A stretch of 64,000 bases of DNA from Symbiotaphrina buchneri (GCA_001599915.1 BCIG01000030.1:186001-250000), one strand, 5' to 3'. Shown: positions 1 through 11,289, counted from the first letter of the stretch. Notes: generated by a model not told the origin, from the letters alone. Translations and numbers: made by a program.

Positions 1-1922
1 GGAAAGACTACTCTGTTGAACATCTTGGCCCAGCGGATCAAAACTGGAGTGATTACAGGAGACTTTCAAGTCGACGGCCGCCCGCTGGGAACAGAGTTCC
101 AGAGAGGTACGGGGTTCTGTGAGCAAATGGATCTTCATGACGGAACTCAGACCATCAGGGAGGCTCTGGAGTTTTCGGCCATACTTCGACAGGAACGTAC
201 GGTTCCTCGTGAAGAGAAGGTGGCTTACGTTGACAAGATCATTGACCTGCTGGAACTCGGTGATTTGCAGGATGCCATTGTCTCGAGTCTTGGTGTCGAG
301 CAAAGGAAACGGTTGACAATTGGTGTGGAGCTTGCAGCGAAACCTAACCTCCTTCTCTTCCTGGACGAACCGACTTCTGGTCTTGATAGTCAGTCGGCGT
401 ACTCAATCGTGAGATTCCTGAAGAAGCTGGCTCATGCGGGCCAAGCAATCATATGCACAATCCATCAGCCGAGTTCGGTACTGATCCAGCAATTCGATAT
501 GATTCTGGCCCTGAATCCAGGTGGTAACACATTCTACTTTGGACCGGTGGGCGATAACGGCAAGGATGTCATCAAATACTTTGGTGACCGTGGTGTGCAA
601 TGCCCGCCGCGGAAGAATGTTGCAGAGTTCATTCTGGAAACAGCAGCCAAGCGTCCCAAGGGTCCGGATGGCAAGAGAATTGATTGGAACAAAGAATGGA
701 TAAACTCCGAGGACTACAGACAACTGATCCAGGAAATCAGCAACATCAAGGCCGAAAGAAATAAACTTCCGGCGCCACAGCCCGACCAGGAGCATGAATT
801 TGCTTCTCCTGTCTGGCTCCAGACGACCATGTTGACCAAGCGGCTCTTCATCAACTACTGGCGTGATCCCAGTTATCTCTACGGCAAGCTCTTCGTCTCG
901 GTCATCACTGGAATCTTCAACGGCTTCACCTTCTGGCAGCTCGGAAACTCGGTGCAAGACATGCAGAACCGTATGTTTACCGTCTTCTTGATCATCATGA
1001 TCCCACCTACCATCGTCAACGCCGTGGTGCCGAAGTTCTACCAGAACCGATCACTATGGGAAGCTAGAGAATTACCTTCTCGTATCTACGGATGGGTGGC
1101 CTTCTGCACCGCCAATGTTGTCTGCGAGATCCCCATCGCTATCGTGGGCGCTTTTCTTTACTGGGTACTCTGGTACTGGCCCACAGGGCTACCCACGGAT
1201 TCCTCGACGTCCGGACATGCATTCCTCATGTGCATGCTGTTCTTCCTCTTCCAAGCGAGTTGGGGACAATGGATATGCGCATTCGCACCCTCCTTCACGG
1301 TCATATCCAACGTAAGCTCCACCCCTCCCCATCCAAACATCTACTAACATCCTCCACCCAGTGCCTGCCCTTCTTCTTCGTCATCTTCGGGCTCTTCAAC
1401 GGCGTCGTCCGTCCCTATTCTCAACTCAACGTCTTCTGGAAATACTTCGTGTACTACCTCAACCCGTCGACCTACTGGATCGGCAGCGTGCTCGCCAGCA
1501 CATTACACAACCAGCCCGTGACATGCACATCCTCCGAGACCGCGCACTTCAACCCCCCACCAGGCCAAACTTGCCAGTCCTACGCGGGCAATTTCGTCAT
1601 ACAGGCGGGCCAGGGATACCTCGTGAACCCCGGCGCCACGAGCGATTGCCAGTATTGCCCGTACACCGTCGGAGATGACTACCTGTCGACGCTCAACATC
1701 TCTGCGAAAGACAAGTGGGGCTATTTTGGTTGCTTCCTGGCGTTTGTCATTAGTAATTGGGTGCTGGTGTATTTCTTCATTTATACTGTTAGGATTAAGG
1801 GCTGGTCGTTTGGGCTGGGGACGCTGTCGAGTGCGGTTGATAAGCTCGTTGGAGCGGTGTCGAAGAAGATCAAGAGCGTGGCTGGGGGGAAGCGCAAGGA
1901 GCAGGGCGAGAAGAAGGCGTGA
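1..1922 (+). CDS. PDR-type ABC-G multidrug transporter, 3' part
   Basis: This is the second half of a full-size fungal pleiotropic-drug-resistance ABC transporter, a plasma-membrane ATP-driven exporter of lipophilic compounds. The window opens inside the second nucleotide-binding domain at Walker A (GKTTLLN), so the 5' half lies outside. Frame 1 is open to 1311. The ABC signature is degenerate (SSLGVEQRKR), Walker B is LLLFLDEPTSGLD, and the switch histidine is in CTIHQPS. A six-helix membrane domain follows. An intron at 1312-1361 (GTAAGC...CAG) joins ISN to CLPFFFVIF, and exon 2 ends at the stop at 1920-1922. The late Cys-rich extracellular loop before the last helix and the basic tail fit the PDR family. 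The family call is firm; the substrate is unknown. Confidence 0.93.
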
Positions 1923-2758
1923 TGAGAAAGAGAAGATGAACCAGGCGGAGGTTTGTGTGGAGCTGTGTTTGGCATTTTCTTCAACAAAAGCATTGCTGGG
2001 GTGTTTGAAAGCGTCTACATGGTGGTCAGGCAGCATGAGCGGATTATAGCTTTCGAGGATCACTGCCTAGTGATAATATATAATGATTCTATATTCTGAG
2101 TCCTGATAGCTTCGTGTCCTAACATTTCATAACTTCAATTTATGTTCCATCGCTCGTTCAATTGTAGATCGCCTCGCAGCTACTACTACCCTTTTCCCTG
2201 CGGTACGAAGTATAACTTATGTTCTCTTGTTGATTATACCATCCAGATGAGTCGACACAAGGCTGTGTCCCCGCGAGCCAGGTATAGAATGCTCCAGATT
2301 CTTCAAATGGCGTTTCCGCCCTTCATACAAGTCTCCAGGAGTAGATTGCAAAGCATCCTCGGCGCATATATTGTTCGCGACAACGATAGCGACGATGGCG
2401 TGCTCAGGCTGACAAAACCAGTCTGCTGGATATGGCCAATCAGCGCACGAATCATCCACGGAGAAGGCTCGGGATGACGTTTGGAGGGTTGATTACGCGA
2501 GCGGCGAGCTTACAAACTGCCGAGTACCCCGGTAATCGATCTGCTGCGGCCGGCGATTGCGGGGATATATAAATTCGATCTTACAGCCTCCTTGGAGATT
2601 TCTGTTTTGTTTCATCAGACAGATTTAGGTGTTGGAATTTGAATACAATCATTTTATATCTTCGTGTCAGACACCACGTTTGCGAAATCAATTATAAGAT
2701 CACTCCGTCATCCCCTCTGCGAACAACCCCACCATCACTCCGTCTCTCCAAAACAGCC
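1923..2758. other. intergenic region, promoter of the oxygenase gene
   Basis: I see no gene here. The stretch holds the 3' flank of the ABC transporter and the upstream region of the next gene. A clear TATA box lies about 190 bp before that gene's ATG. Confidence 0.6.
2566..2573 (+). promoter_or_regulatory. TATA box
   Basis: TATATAAA lies 186 bp upstream of the ATG at 2759, after a GC-rich stretch. Strong TATA boxes are not universal in filamentous fungi, so this suggests a regulated promoter. It was identified by sequence alone. Confidence 0.5.
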
Positions 2759-3649
2759 ATGTCGACGACAACGACCACCGCTCCGGCCGCCACACTCTCC
2801 ACTTCACGACTGGAAGGCTCCGCATCAAATGCGGGCATCCAAATCCCTCGCGGGCCCGTCACAGCCCGACTGATGTTCTACTCCCCACCGAAAGACGGCG
2901 CTGCACCCTACCAATACGTCGAATCGCCACCACCGGGCGAGCCACAGCGCAACTTCGGCGACATTGAGCACGACGTCGAGATCAACGACATCCGAGGGCA
3001 GGAGAGCAAGTTTACACTCGATAACAACGCATTCGAAGCGGTTTCAAATGTGCCCAGCGCAGAGAAGGAGTTTGTGGACGATGAACACATCAAGCAAGTC
3101 TACTACCCCGAGGTCGAGAAGTTCATTCTTGAGAACGTGCCCGGCTCGAAGCGCGTGCTGCTCTTCGATCACACCATCCGTCGCGCCAACCCGAATGCGC
3201 CACGGAATCCGGTGACAAGAGTCCACATCGATCAAACGCCCGCGTCCGCAGAACAGCGTGTGCGGTTTCATCTTCCCGAGGAGGCGGAGGCGTTGCTCCA
3301 GAGCCGGTACAGGATCATCAACGTCTGGAAACCGCTAGGCACAGTGGCGTCGTTCCCGCTCGCCGTGGCGGACAGCGCGACGGTCGCCGATGAGGACCTG
3401 GTCGGCATTGAGCACCGGTATCCGAACCGCACGGGCGAGACGGCGGGCGTCAAATATAACCCGAAACAGTACTGGTATTACTGGAGTGGAATGGAGCCTA
3501 CCGATCGGCTCCTGCTAAAGTGCTTTGATAGCGATGAGCTGGTCGGCAAGTGGGGTCGCGTGCCGCATACGGCGTTTGTGGACCCTAGAACCCCTGACGG
3601 CGCCCCTACTAGGGAGAGCATTGAAGTCAGGGCGTTGGTCTTTGGTTGA
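2759..3649 (+). CDS. CmcJ/NvfI-type Fe(II)/2OG oxygenase-like protein
   Basis: This 296-residue single-exon protein resembles the fungal CmcJ/NvfI/AsaB-like hydroxylase-desaturase group, which is related to 2-oxoglutarate/Fe(II) oxygenases and common in secondary-metabolite clusters. Visible signatures are VTRVHIDQTP, supplying a candidate His-x-Asp iron site, a WKPL segment, QYWYYWSGMEPTD, a late His in GRVPHTAFVDP, and an Arg in RESIEVRALVF. The ATG at 2759 was chosen because the family starts near here. An open frame continues upstream to 2639 but has no conserved content. The gene follows a drug exporter on the same strand, which would suit a metabolite role. The family call comes from remembered motifs, and the substrate cannot be inferred. 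Confidence 0.8.
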   Translation: MSTTTTTAPAATLSTSRLEGSASNAGIQIPRGPVTARLMFYSPPKDGAAPYQYVESPPPGEPQRNFGDIEHDVEINDIRGQESKFTLDNNAFEAVSNVPSAEKEFVDDEHIKQVYYPEVEKFILENVPGSKRVLLFDHTIRRANPNAPRNPVTRVHIDQTPASAEQRVRFHLPEEAEALLQSRYRIINVWKPLGTVASFPLAVADSATVADEDLVGIEHRYPNRTGETAGVKYNPKQYWYYWSGMEPTDRLLLKCFDSDELVGKWGRVPHTAFVDPRTPDGAPTRESIEVRALVFG

Positions 3650-4495
3650 GTGGGCTTGGCTGGGAGAATTTTGACCTTTTTGGAGCATCTGGCGGGTTCT
3701 GGGTTGAGAGCGTTTAAACGGTGTTCATGATATATCAGGATAATCGACGAATAGACATGTTCCCGCATATATCTCGCTCGTCCTTAAACTGATAACATTC
3801 AACTAATGGCCGATATAAGTTCTCCATGCATAGTTGATGACAACCTTAGCCTTTCCTGGTCTGTGTTATCCATCAAGGTAGAGAAACATACGGTCACAAT
3901 CCCCATAGACAATGTGGGTGATCGTGTCCTGAGAAAGTCAATTGGCTTGCTTTACTTCCATAGACACAATAGATGAGCAATAAACTCAGAGATACTATTG
4001 TCTGACAGAATGAAAAATCTCCGATTAAAAGAACTACGAGTCCATTAGCTTCGAACAGGGATCTGTAATCCAGTCACAACTGTTGGGCGCTTATCGATAA
4101 GCAATTTTTTGGTGCACCGGTGTGTCAAAAGCCCGCCAAGGTTCTTCCCCACCCACACCGCTGGGAACTTTTTCTTTTGACGAACAAGATCCCCTGCTTT
4201 ACCCTTTCTTCTTTTGATTCGACGAGATGTTAACGCAAGGCTGAGAGATTTCTCATCACAAGTCGCTCGACAACGTGGAGCTCGATGCCGCAGTCATAGG
4301 TCGACTACAGCTATTCTTAATTTTGGCTTGACACCCTTCAGTCTGCCAGGGTCCTCTCTGTGTCGTTCAAAGGGATCCCGAGTCTGTCACGGCTTTATCC
4401 GAAGCGTCATTCTTTTGACTTTATCCCCCACCTTGACTCGACGCAGCTCCCCTTGACCATTCCACAAGTCAAACGTCCATTGACCATCTTCAAAG
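3650..4495. other. intergenic region
   Basis: No gene is visible. The region contains the 3' flank of the oxygenase gene and the promoter and 5' leader of the PRS5 homologue. The last ~350 bp are pyrimidine-rich and include several short open frames that look accidental. Confidence 0.6.
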
Positions 4496-5911
4496 ATGGT
4501 GCGCAATATTGTCGTCTTGGGAGGAACCTCCCACCCTGAATTGAACGAGACAATTTGCAACCAACTGGGCATCCCGCCGGCCAGGATAACTTTGACCAAA
4601 TTCTCCGACGGATCAACCAGAGTCGAGGTTGGCGAGTCCGTCCGGGAGAAAGATGTCTACGTTATACAATCCGGATGCGGGCAGGTCAATGACAACTTGA
4701 TGGAGCTGTTGATCACCATTTCAGCTTGCAAGACAGCTTCGGCCAAACGTGTCACTGCCGTGCTGCCTCTTTTTCCATACTCTCGACAAAGCGATATACC
4801 ATACAACAAAACGGGTGCCCCTCTGTCAAAGGCACCCAAACATGATGGCTATACATTCGAGAGTATGCCACAGACGCCGTATCCTGGCGGAATGGAGAGT
4901 GCAGGGTTGAACGGTGGAGTCGAGAGTCTACATAAACGACTGACAAAAGCACAACTGGACAACAATGCTTCCGGCCCAACTAGTCCCCAGAAAGACTATT
5001 TCAACAGCTTCAACAACGGGGATCGGGCCACCCGTGATCGAAACGGATCTGCATCTTCTTTGAATCGTCAGGCCAGCGTTAATGGAGATACGGAGAGTCT
5101 CCACTCTGTCAGTTCCAGACCGCCAGACTTCCAGCCTCGTCGTGGTTACAAACAATGGGTGGCTCAAGCTGGAACGCTTGTTGCTGATCTACTCACATGT
5201 GCTGGAGCGGATCATATCATAACGATGGATCTGCACGACCCACAATATCAAGGTTTTTTTGATATTCCGGCTGATAACCTCTACGCCAGACCGTTGTTGA
5301 AGAAATACATTCAATACCAGATTCCTGATTATCAGAGTGCCGTCGTTGTGTCTCCCGATGCTGGCGGTGCGAAGCGTGCTACTGCTATTGCAGATCAATT
5401 GGGAATGGCGTTTGCTTTGATTCACAAGGTATAAGAAACTGGCTTGCATGAATATCGCAAGTTCTAATTATTCGTTATAGGAACGCCGACCCACAAAAAT
5501 AAATGACCGCCAGAACGCGACAATGATGCTGGTTGGAAACATCGCCAACAGGACAGCTATCCTCATCGATGACCTTGCAGACACTTCAAATACCATCACT
5601 CGCGCGGCCAAGCTTCTGAAGAAAGAAGGAGCCACAAAAGTCTACGCTTTGATCACCCATGGTGTCCTGAGTGGAGATGCTATCGATCGGATTAATGCCA
5701 GTGCGTTAGACAAGGTCATTGTGACGAATAGTGTGCCCCAACAGGAGCACAAGATGCGTTGTCCAAAACTGGAGGTATTAGAGGTTGGAACCATCTTCGC
5801 CGAGGTGAGTCTTGGCTTTTGACGTGGGGACTGACGAGGTACTAACTATCACAGGCTATCCGAAGAGTCCACCATGGGGAAAGCATCAGTGTGCTCTTCC
5901 AATATGACTAG
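4496..5911 (+). CDS. PRS5: ribose-phosphate pyrophosphokinase (PRPP synthetase), Prs5 type
   Basis: The enzyme makes PRPP from ribose 5-phosphate and ATP for nucleotide, His and Trp synthesis, and works as a hetero-oligomer in yeasts. Exons are 4496-5428, 5481-5804 and 5855-5911, giving 437 residues. The N-terminal half contains FSDGSTRVEVGESVREKDVYV and LPLFPYSRQ. A disordered Ser/Asn-rich insert of about 115 residues follows (roughly 105-220). The conserved core then resumes at GYKQWVAQAGT and continues through DLHDPQYQGFFDIP and VVSPDAGGAKRA. The PRPP-binding loop is ILIDDLADTSNTITRA, and the C-terminus is AIRRVHHGESISVLF. An insert at this position and the overall sequence match yeast Prs5 rather than Prs1-Prs4. 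Yeast Prs5 also has a second insert near the flexible loop, which is almost absent here. Confidence 0.94.
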
Positions 5912-6273
5912 ATATGATTTCTGATGATACCTTGTAATGCTAGTCGTTTGTTTTTGATCTACATCATGTTGGCGTTTGGAGAGTCGTACATGTGTCTCTG
6001 GACCTTCTAGAACGCGGGTTGTCATCTGGAGGCTATTCCTCTTTCTGGAAAGCTCATAGACCCCGTCTCAATCATCGTAATTAAGACATATTCCATCTTT
6101 TGGCAATATGAAGGGACACGTTTATGCATGGGCCTATACTTGTCGAATGTTGAAGTACTATAAAACGAAAATTACTGGTCGACAATCTACTTGGGATCAT
6201 CGGCTTGCATGTCACACAGCGGGAGAGTCCCAGGGGGACCAGCATGGTATCTAATGCATTCGCAATGCTCTAT
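5912..6273. other. convergent intergenic region
   Basis: The 3' ends of PRS5 and DEG1 face each other across this stretch. No gene is visible. Confidence 0.6.
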
Positions 6274-8012
6274 CTATTCATCTACATCCTCAGCTTCGCC
6301 CTGCACGGCGGAATCCAGGTCTGGGATCCCTTTTCTTGCTCTATACTTGGCATTGATGACCTCCACACTCTCTAGTGTCTCTCTTTCCAGCACAGGCACA
6401 TACCTGCCGCTTATCTTCGCCGCGTCACCCCCCAAGTACACCAACGTCCCTCTTTCTCTTTCTTTTACATCACCAGTTTCCTTAAAACCGTTCAGTTCGG
6501 GCCTTGGTGACCCGCTGTTCGCTACCACACCCACAAGTCCTCCGGCAAGTATCTCCGCCATTTTGCTTTCGTGCCATACTCTCCAGACATCTTCCACCAA
6601 GCCCCCAACGCCCCATCTGGAAGCTCTCGAAGAGGGCGTCTTGAACGGCGTCACCGGCTCACGGCCCGATTCCTCGCCGACGTAGATCCACTGCAACGCG
6701 TCCTCGTAACCGGGATGTCCGGCGTTCGAAGCACTCACGTCGTGGTCTCGGGCTTCGACCATCTCTGGACTGGGGAAAATACAGTCCCACAGCACCAGCG
6801 GCGTGTCGTCCGCCATGACGTAGTGCGGCCGTAGCGGGGTGGCGTGCACATCGAGTAGCTGCCGGATCAGCGATGGAGATTCGAGGCCTTGGCCGATCAG
6901 GAACAGGATGGCGACGATGTGTCGCACTTGATGCCATAGGAAGGCGCTCCCGTGGAGGGTCAGGCAGTAGATTTTGATGCCCTGGTGGTCCGTGGAGGAG
7001 GCAGACGCGGGTCGGAAAGAGTAAGGCACCGGAAAGGAAGATTCGGCGTCCTGTGGGGGAATGACTTCTTCGATATCGGCGTGGAAAATCCGTCGGTCGA
7101 AGTTGGTCAGTTGCTTGCTGGCGTCGACCTTGCAGAAGTTGCGGAAGTCGTGCAGGCCCAGAAACTCACGACATCCGGCACGCATGGCGTCGATGTCGAG
7201 ATAGCCTTCGCGGATGCCTGGTGCCCTGCCGTCCGCACCACTTGCGATCCGTGTGCTTGAAGGAGGGAACGCGGGCTGCGTGAAGAAATACCGGTACCGT
7301 CGTTCCCTGCAGGAGAAGCGCGCCGAGAAATCGGGAGGTGGGTTGGGACACCATGCCAGAACACGAATGTCGGGAGGGAGCAGACGGTTCAGGATTTGTG
7401 GATACGGCAGCTCGTCCTTTATAGGATCGAAAGAAGGTTCTGCCTCAGCTACCTCGTCTTCTGGACCAGCGGCTTCGTCCAACTCCGTAGGCTTCCTCTT
7501 CGGCCGATTGCTTCGCACCCGGACGCCCACCACTTGCCCGAATGCACTCACTCCTCTATCCGTGCGTCCGCATTTCGAGTATCCGCACCCCTCCCAATTG
7601 ACTTGTGTTTCATCCACGCCGTCTTTCGGAGTAGGGAAGATCAAGCGCGCTTTCATGAGGGCCTTCCATAGCTCTTCCTCCACGGCCGGCAGGGGCGTGG
7701 TATTATTGACGTGATGCTCGTAGCCGTTATATTTGGCGCCCAGGTAGGCGAATTTGAGCGCAATCAGCCGCGTGTTGTATTTGGAGGGATCGAAAACTCT
7801 GTTCGCGCGGGGCTTCTTGGGACGCAGAGGTGGAGAGGTAGGGAGTTTTGGGTGCTGCAATCTGTAAGTTGTTAGCTGCGGTTGAAGGCGCGGTTTGCAG
7901 GGGGGAAATACTTCGTTGTCTGATCGTGCAATTGCCGTTCTAGCTCGGTGACCCTTTTGATCAAGCTCTCCTGGCTCCATCTCGAGTAGTCTGTGGTGTC
8001 CTCGGAGCCCAT
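6274..8012 (-). CDS. DEG1: tRNA pseudouridine(38/39) synthase
   Basis: This TruA-family enzyme (Deg1/Pus3) isomerises U38 and U39 in the tRNA anticodon arm. The two exons are 7912-8012 and 6274-7861 (read on the minus strand), giving 562 residues; the 50-nt intron is flanked by GTATTT and ACAG. A coiled segment (ESLIKRVTELERQL) occupies the N-terminus, as in Pus3. The TruA fold starts at LKFAYLGAKYNGYE. The catalytic Asp is in CGRTDRGVSAFGQ, followed by RRYRYFF, FRNFCKVD and LHGSAFLWHQVRHIV. The long tail between FL.IGQG and the C-terminus is typical of fungal homologues. I chose the ATG at 8012 because its sequence is conserved. An in-frame upstream ATG at 8144 would add 44 basic residues. 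Confidence 0.93.
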
Positions 8013-8315
8013 CTTGTTCAGGAGCTTTGGGTGAATTCGAGGTTGTGGAGTCCGAGTTGGCACGCCTCCTATACTCCGACACTGGAGACCAAAAGGTAAA
8101 GGCAGTCTCTCCCTGCCAACAATTGTCTTTCGCAGGAGATTCATGCCCCATCAGGCCCCGCTGGCATCGTTGCAGCCGGGTCTAAATGTGCTCCGTTTGA
8201 ACGGCGGGACACGAGAGTTGAATTTATCGCGGCTTAGTCATCCACCTCCGAGCTCAACTCCGCATCTGCCAACCCCCCTCGTCCCCACAACCTCTGTTCT
8301 TCGGCCATGTGATTG
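8013..8315. promoter_or_regulatory. divergent promoter, DEG1 / small GTPase
   Basis: About 300 bp separate the two start codons, so both promoters and leaders must sit here. The DEG1 side stays open and in frame with DEG1 up to an ATG at 8144. On the GTPase side a start-stop uORF lies at 8307-8312. Confidence 0.5.
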
Positions 8316-9032
8316 ATGGATGACGCGCCAACGATCACGATCCTCCTGTTAGGCGATCATGATGTTGGCAAGTCGACCTTTCTATCGTAAGTTCACTCCT
8401 ACCTCTTACATAAAACTATCTACTAACTAATATGCGTTGCCAGCCGTCTGACGCAACCGACCCCTAAGGGCGCCGTGCCTCCACCGCCGTACATCCTTCG
8501 GGACGAAGACCAGCCGTTCGTATTCAATGCTCGGTTCGGCGAGCGGGTGTTCAGGCTGGAATTCTATGATACCGCTGCGCCGGGGAGCTATCATCTCCTC
8601 AAGCCAGATGTGTTCGTGCTGTGCTACGATGTGAGCCGCAAAGCGAGCTTACGATCCGTCAAGGAAAACGTACTCCCCTCCCCCCCACCTTCCTCCCTTC
8701 CCCTTCCTTTCATCATCTCAACCCCAAACAACTAACGTCAAAGATAGTGGTTCCGCCAAATCCACCTCTCGTTCCGCCCACCCTCCGAGACGCCGATCCT
8801 GCTCGTGGGTTTACGGCGCGATCTGCGTGAGAAACACGAGTTACGGGGAGAGATTGTGCTGCCGGATGAAGCGTATGCGCTGGCGCAGGATCTAAGACTG
8901 GACCGCTACTTGGAGTGCTCGGCGGTGACGGGCGAGTTGATGCGTGAGGTCCTGGAGGATATTGCGGAGGTGGCTGCGCGGACGACTATGGATGGTGGCG
9001 GGGCGACGCAGGGCGGCTGCTGCGTGATGTGA
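8316..9032 (+). CDS. atypical Rho/Ras-like small GTPase with CAAX box
   Basis: Exons 8316-8386, 8444-8669 and 8748-9032 give 193 residues. The P-loop is GDHDVGKST near residue 13. The G3 motif is DTAAPG instead of DTAG(Q)E, so the usual switch-II Gly and catalytic Gln are replaced. The G4 region reads GLRRDLRE, Rho-like but with Arg instead of the Lys of N/TKxD, and G5 is CSAVTG. The protein ends CCVM, a prenylation box with an adjacent Cys. Low-complexity Pro residues follow the P-loop where switch I should lie. The nearest family is Rho, but it is divergent and may have low or no GTPase activity. Partners are unknown. Confidence 0.85.
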
Positions 9033-10038
9033 CTGGGTTCATCGCGGAATCGTGGACAATATATATGGGGTGATAGCGGCGGTGGTTGAGCGGTGATGGG
9101 TTACCCGCGGCGGGAGACTGGAGTTTAATAATTCCTGGCTGAGATGGAGGATTCGATGATAGCTTTTGCCTAAGATCAAGGATTTGCCGGGGGAGAGTGT
9201 GGTAATTTGCGTGTACATGTGATAGGGGTTTGTTCCCGCACATTCTTTGAACTGAAGGCAAGGTGAAGCTATGAGTCATGCTCCAAACAAAGTGAGAAAG
9301 CAAACGGACAAGAACAAGGGGGCAGAGGCGCGCAAGGAGCTAATATACTACCAGTAGTCAGTCAGTGATGGATTTGATACGAAAGGAACGGATTTGCCTT
9401 GCCCATGCTCTCTATTCAACTCCTCCTTTCATTCCCGGATGCACCTCACGTCAGCACATGTCAGACAAGAAGGACTTGTACTCATTTTGCTCATTCGCCA
9501 TTATCATTTGATCTCTCTTCCATTCCATTACTTCACGTAAGCTAAGTACCTACGTAGTCTGTGTCTGGATCTGTATGCATTTCATGACCACGCCACGCCG
9601 TCAGAGGCTGTATTATGTATTGCCCGCGGCGGTCGGCAGCAAATCCTCAATCCCCCCACTCGCCCCGGTCCTCCCTCTCCATCCGAAACCCTCAGGCCCC
9701 AAGCAGCAAAGACCAACCAGCCCAGGCCACATGATCGGTCCAGAGCAGCAACAAAGCCTGCTGCGGGGAGAGGGAAGGGGAGCAAAAACAAATCAAATCA
9801 ACGCTTCATTAACCACACCATGCCATTGCCATGCAACCATGCGCGCGAAATGTATCCATGCCCGAGCCGAGTAGAGTAGTAGAGACCCATCGCATCGCAT
9901 CGCCGGAACTCCATGCTCAAATCACAGTCCGCACGCCACGCCCGAATATCAGTCCCGCCCCGAACCGTAGGCCCGAAGAAACTCCACGCTTGCAATAACC
10001 CATTCACGTTCACTTGTATGCTATGCGTTTATCCGATC
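9033..10038. other. convergent intergenic region
   Basis: One kilobase between the 3' ends of the GTPase and the unknown minus-strand gene. There are C- and T-rich tracts and short uninformative frames. No gene was recognised. Confidence 0.55.
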
Positions 10039-11289
10039 TTACTGCGTCCGGCGGATGACCCAGACGCCGACCTCGACCGCGCCAGGATGTCGCCCGGGGC
10101 TGTATGGCCGTTGCGCCACGCCGTCGACCAGCTCGCGGATCAATTGAGAGGCTGGAACGTCTTTCGCTCTGGGCTGCGACCTGGCACGCCTGAAGTATCG
10201 TTGAATGACGTCCCGGATGCGCGGGGTCTCCTGCTGCGTCCACCAGTACGACCAAACCCGCCGATCGAGTCGCGCATTTCCCCGAGAGGCGTGTACGACT
10301 TCGAATTTGGGTGGCTGCTGCATTAGCAAGGACCCTTCATCTGCGGAGGACATGGTCCGGCAGAGACCGTTGATCTTGTCTGTCATCGTCTCGAAATCGA
10401 ACATGTGCGAAACAGATTCCATATGTCCGATAGATGTGCCGACGTCGGCGCTCAGGTCGTGGATGACTGACATGGCTCTCAGCATCGGATCCAGTATGGG
10501 CCCGAGACATTCGGTCGCGAACGTATGCGCGCCGGCTTGTGTGGGATGTATAAATAAGAGACTCGCGCCATGTTCTTTGAGCTCTACCAGACGATCTGCG
10601 AGGGTAGATCCGCCCGTTCTAGAGAACATGTTGAGATACTCCTGCGTCGAGCTCGGTGGGATATAGCGCTCCAACAGCGAAACATGGATCGAATTCGGAG
10701 GTACTAGCGGGATTGGCGTGGATGGCATGCTTGGTGTATTGCGTAACACAGGCGCCTCCGGCGGCTCATGGACTTGATGTTCAATGACCGGAAACGGGAC
10801 CGACACTGCAGTGTTGAAGACTTGAGTGGCGAAATAGTCATCCGGAGACGACCCGGTAAGATTAGGGGTAATTGGCGGAGTAGAGGGTAAGTTGCTGAGA
10901 TTGAAATGTGGCGGAACCGCGTGCGTGACAAGGATACACGGGATAGGATGGTGTACCGGTCTCAGTTTCAGATTGATCGCGTCGACGATGTAAGGAAATG
11001 CAGTCGCCGGGCATAGTGCTACTCCACTCTCATCAATGGGGCGCTGCGATTCCTGAGGTGTTGGAGGGCACGGCAAAGCATGCGATAATAGCCGGACAGT
11101 CTTGACCTCTCGGTTCGGGGATTCGGAAACTGCCAAATATCAACAAAAAGACCATCGGATTCGGCGGACGTGTTACTCACCCAGCACTTCTATGGCCTCG
11201 TCCATCCATTGAGGGGCCGGCAGCGGTTGGGTCGCAGTTCCGGTATGGGGCACACGTGCTTCCACAGCCTGCTCTTCCGCCTCATCCAT
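10039..11289 (-). CDS. hypothetical fungal protein
   Basis: I do not recognise this protein. The model has exons 11181-11289 and 10039-11129 with a 51-nt intron (GTGAGT...GGCAG), giving 399 residues. Coding character is supported by the long open second exon and a clean splice that continues the frame. The first half is Pro-rich (CPATAFPYIVDAI, PSTPPITPNL). The second half contains a predicted alpha/beta-like stretch (LVELKEHGASLLFIHPTQAGA), then helices (MLRAMSVIHDLSADVG, MTDKINGLCRTM) and a basic region (RYFRRARSQPRAK). No signal peptide or clear membrane helix is seen. The ATG at 11289 is the first in frame after an upstream stop, but an additional 5' exon further right cannot be excluded. 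Confidence 0.7.

Noticed and set aside
6191-6685. 164-codon frame opposite DEG1
   Set aside because: Complement of the conserved pseudouridine synthase exon; Ser/Pro bias typical of antisense frames.
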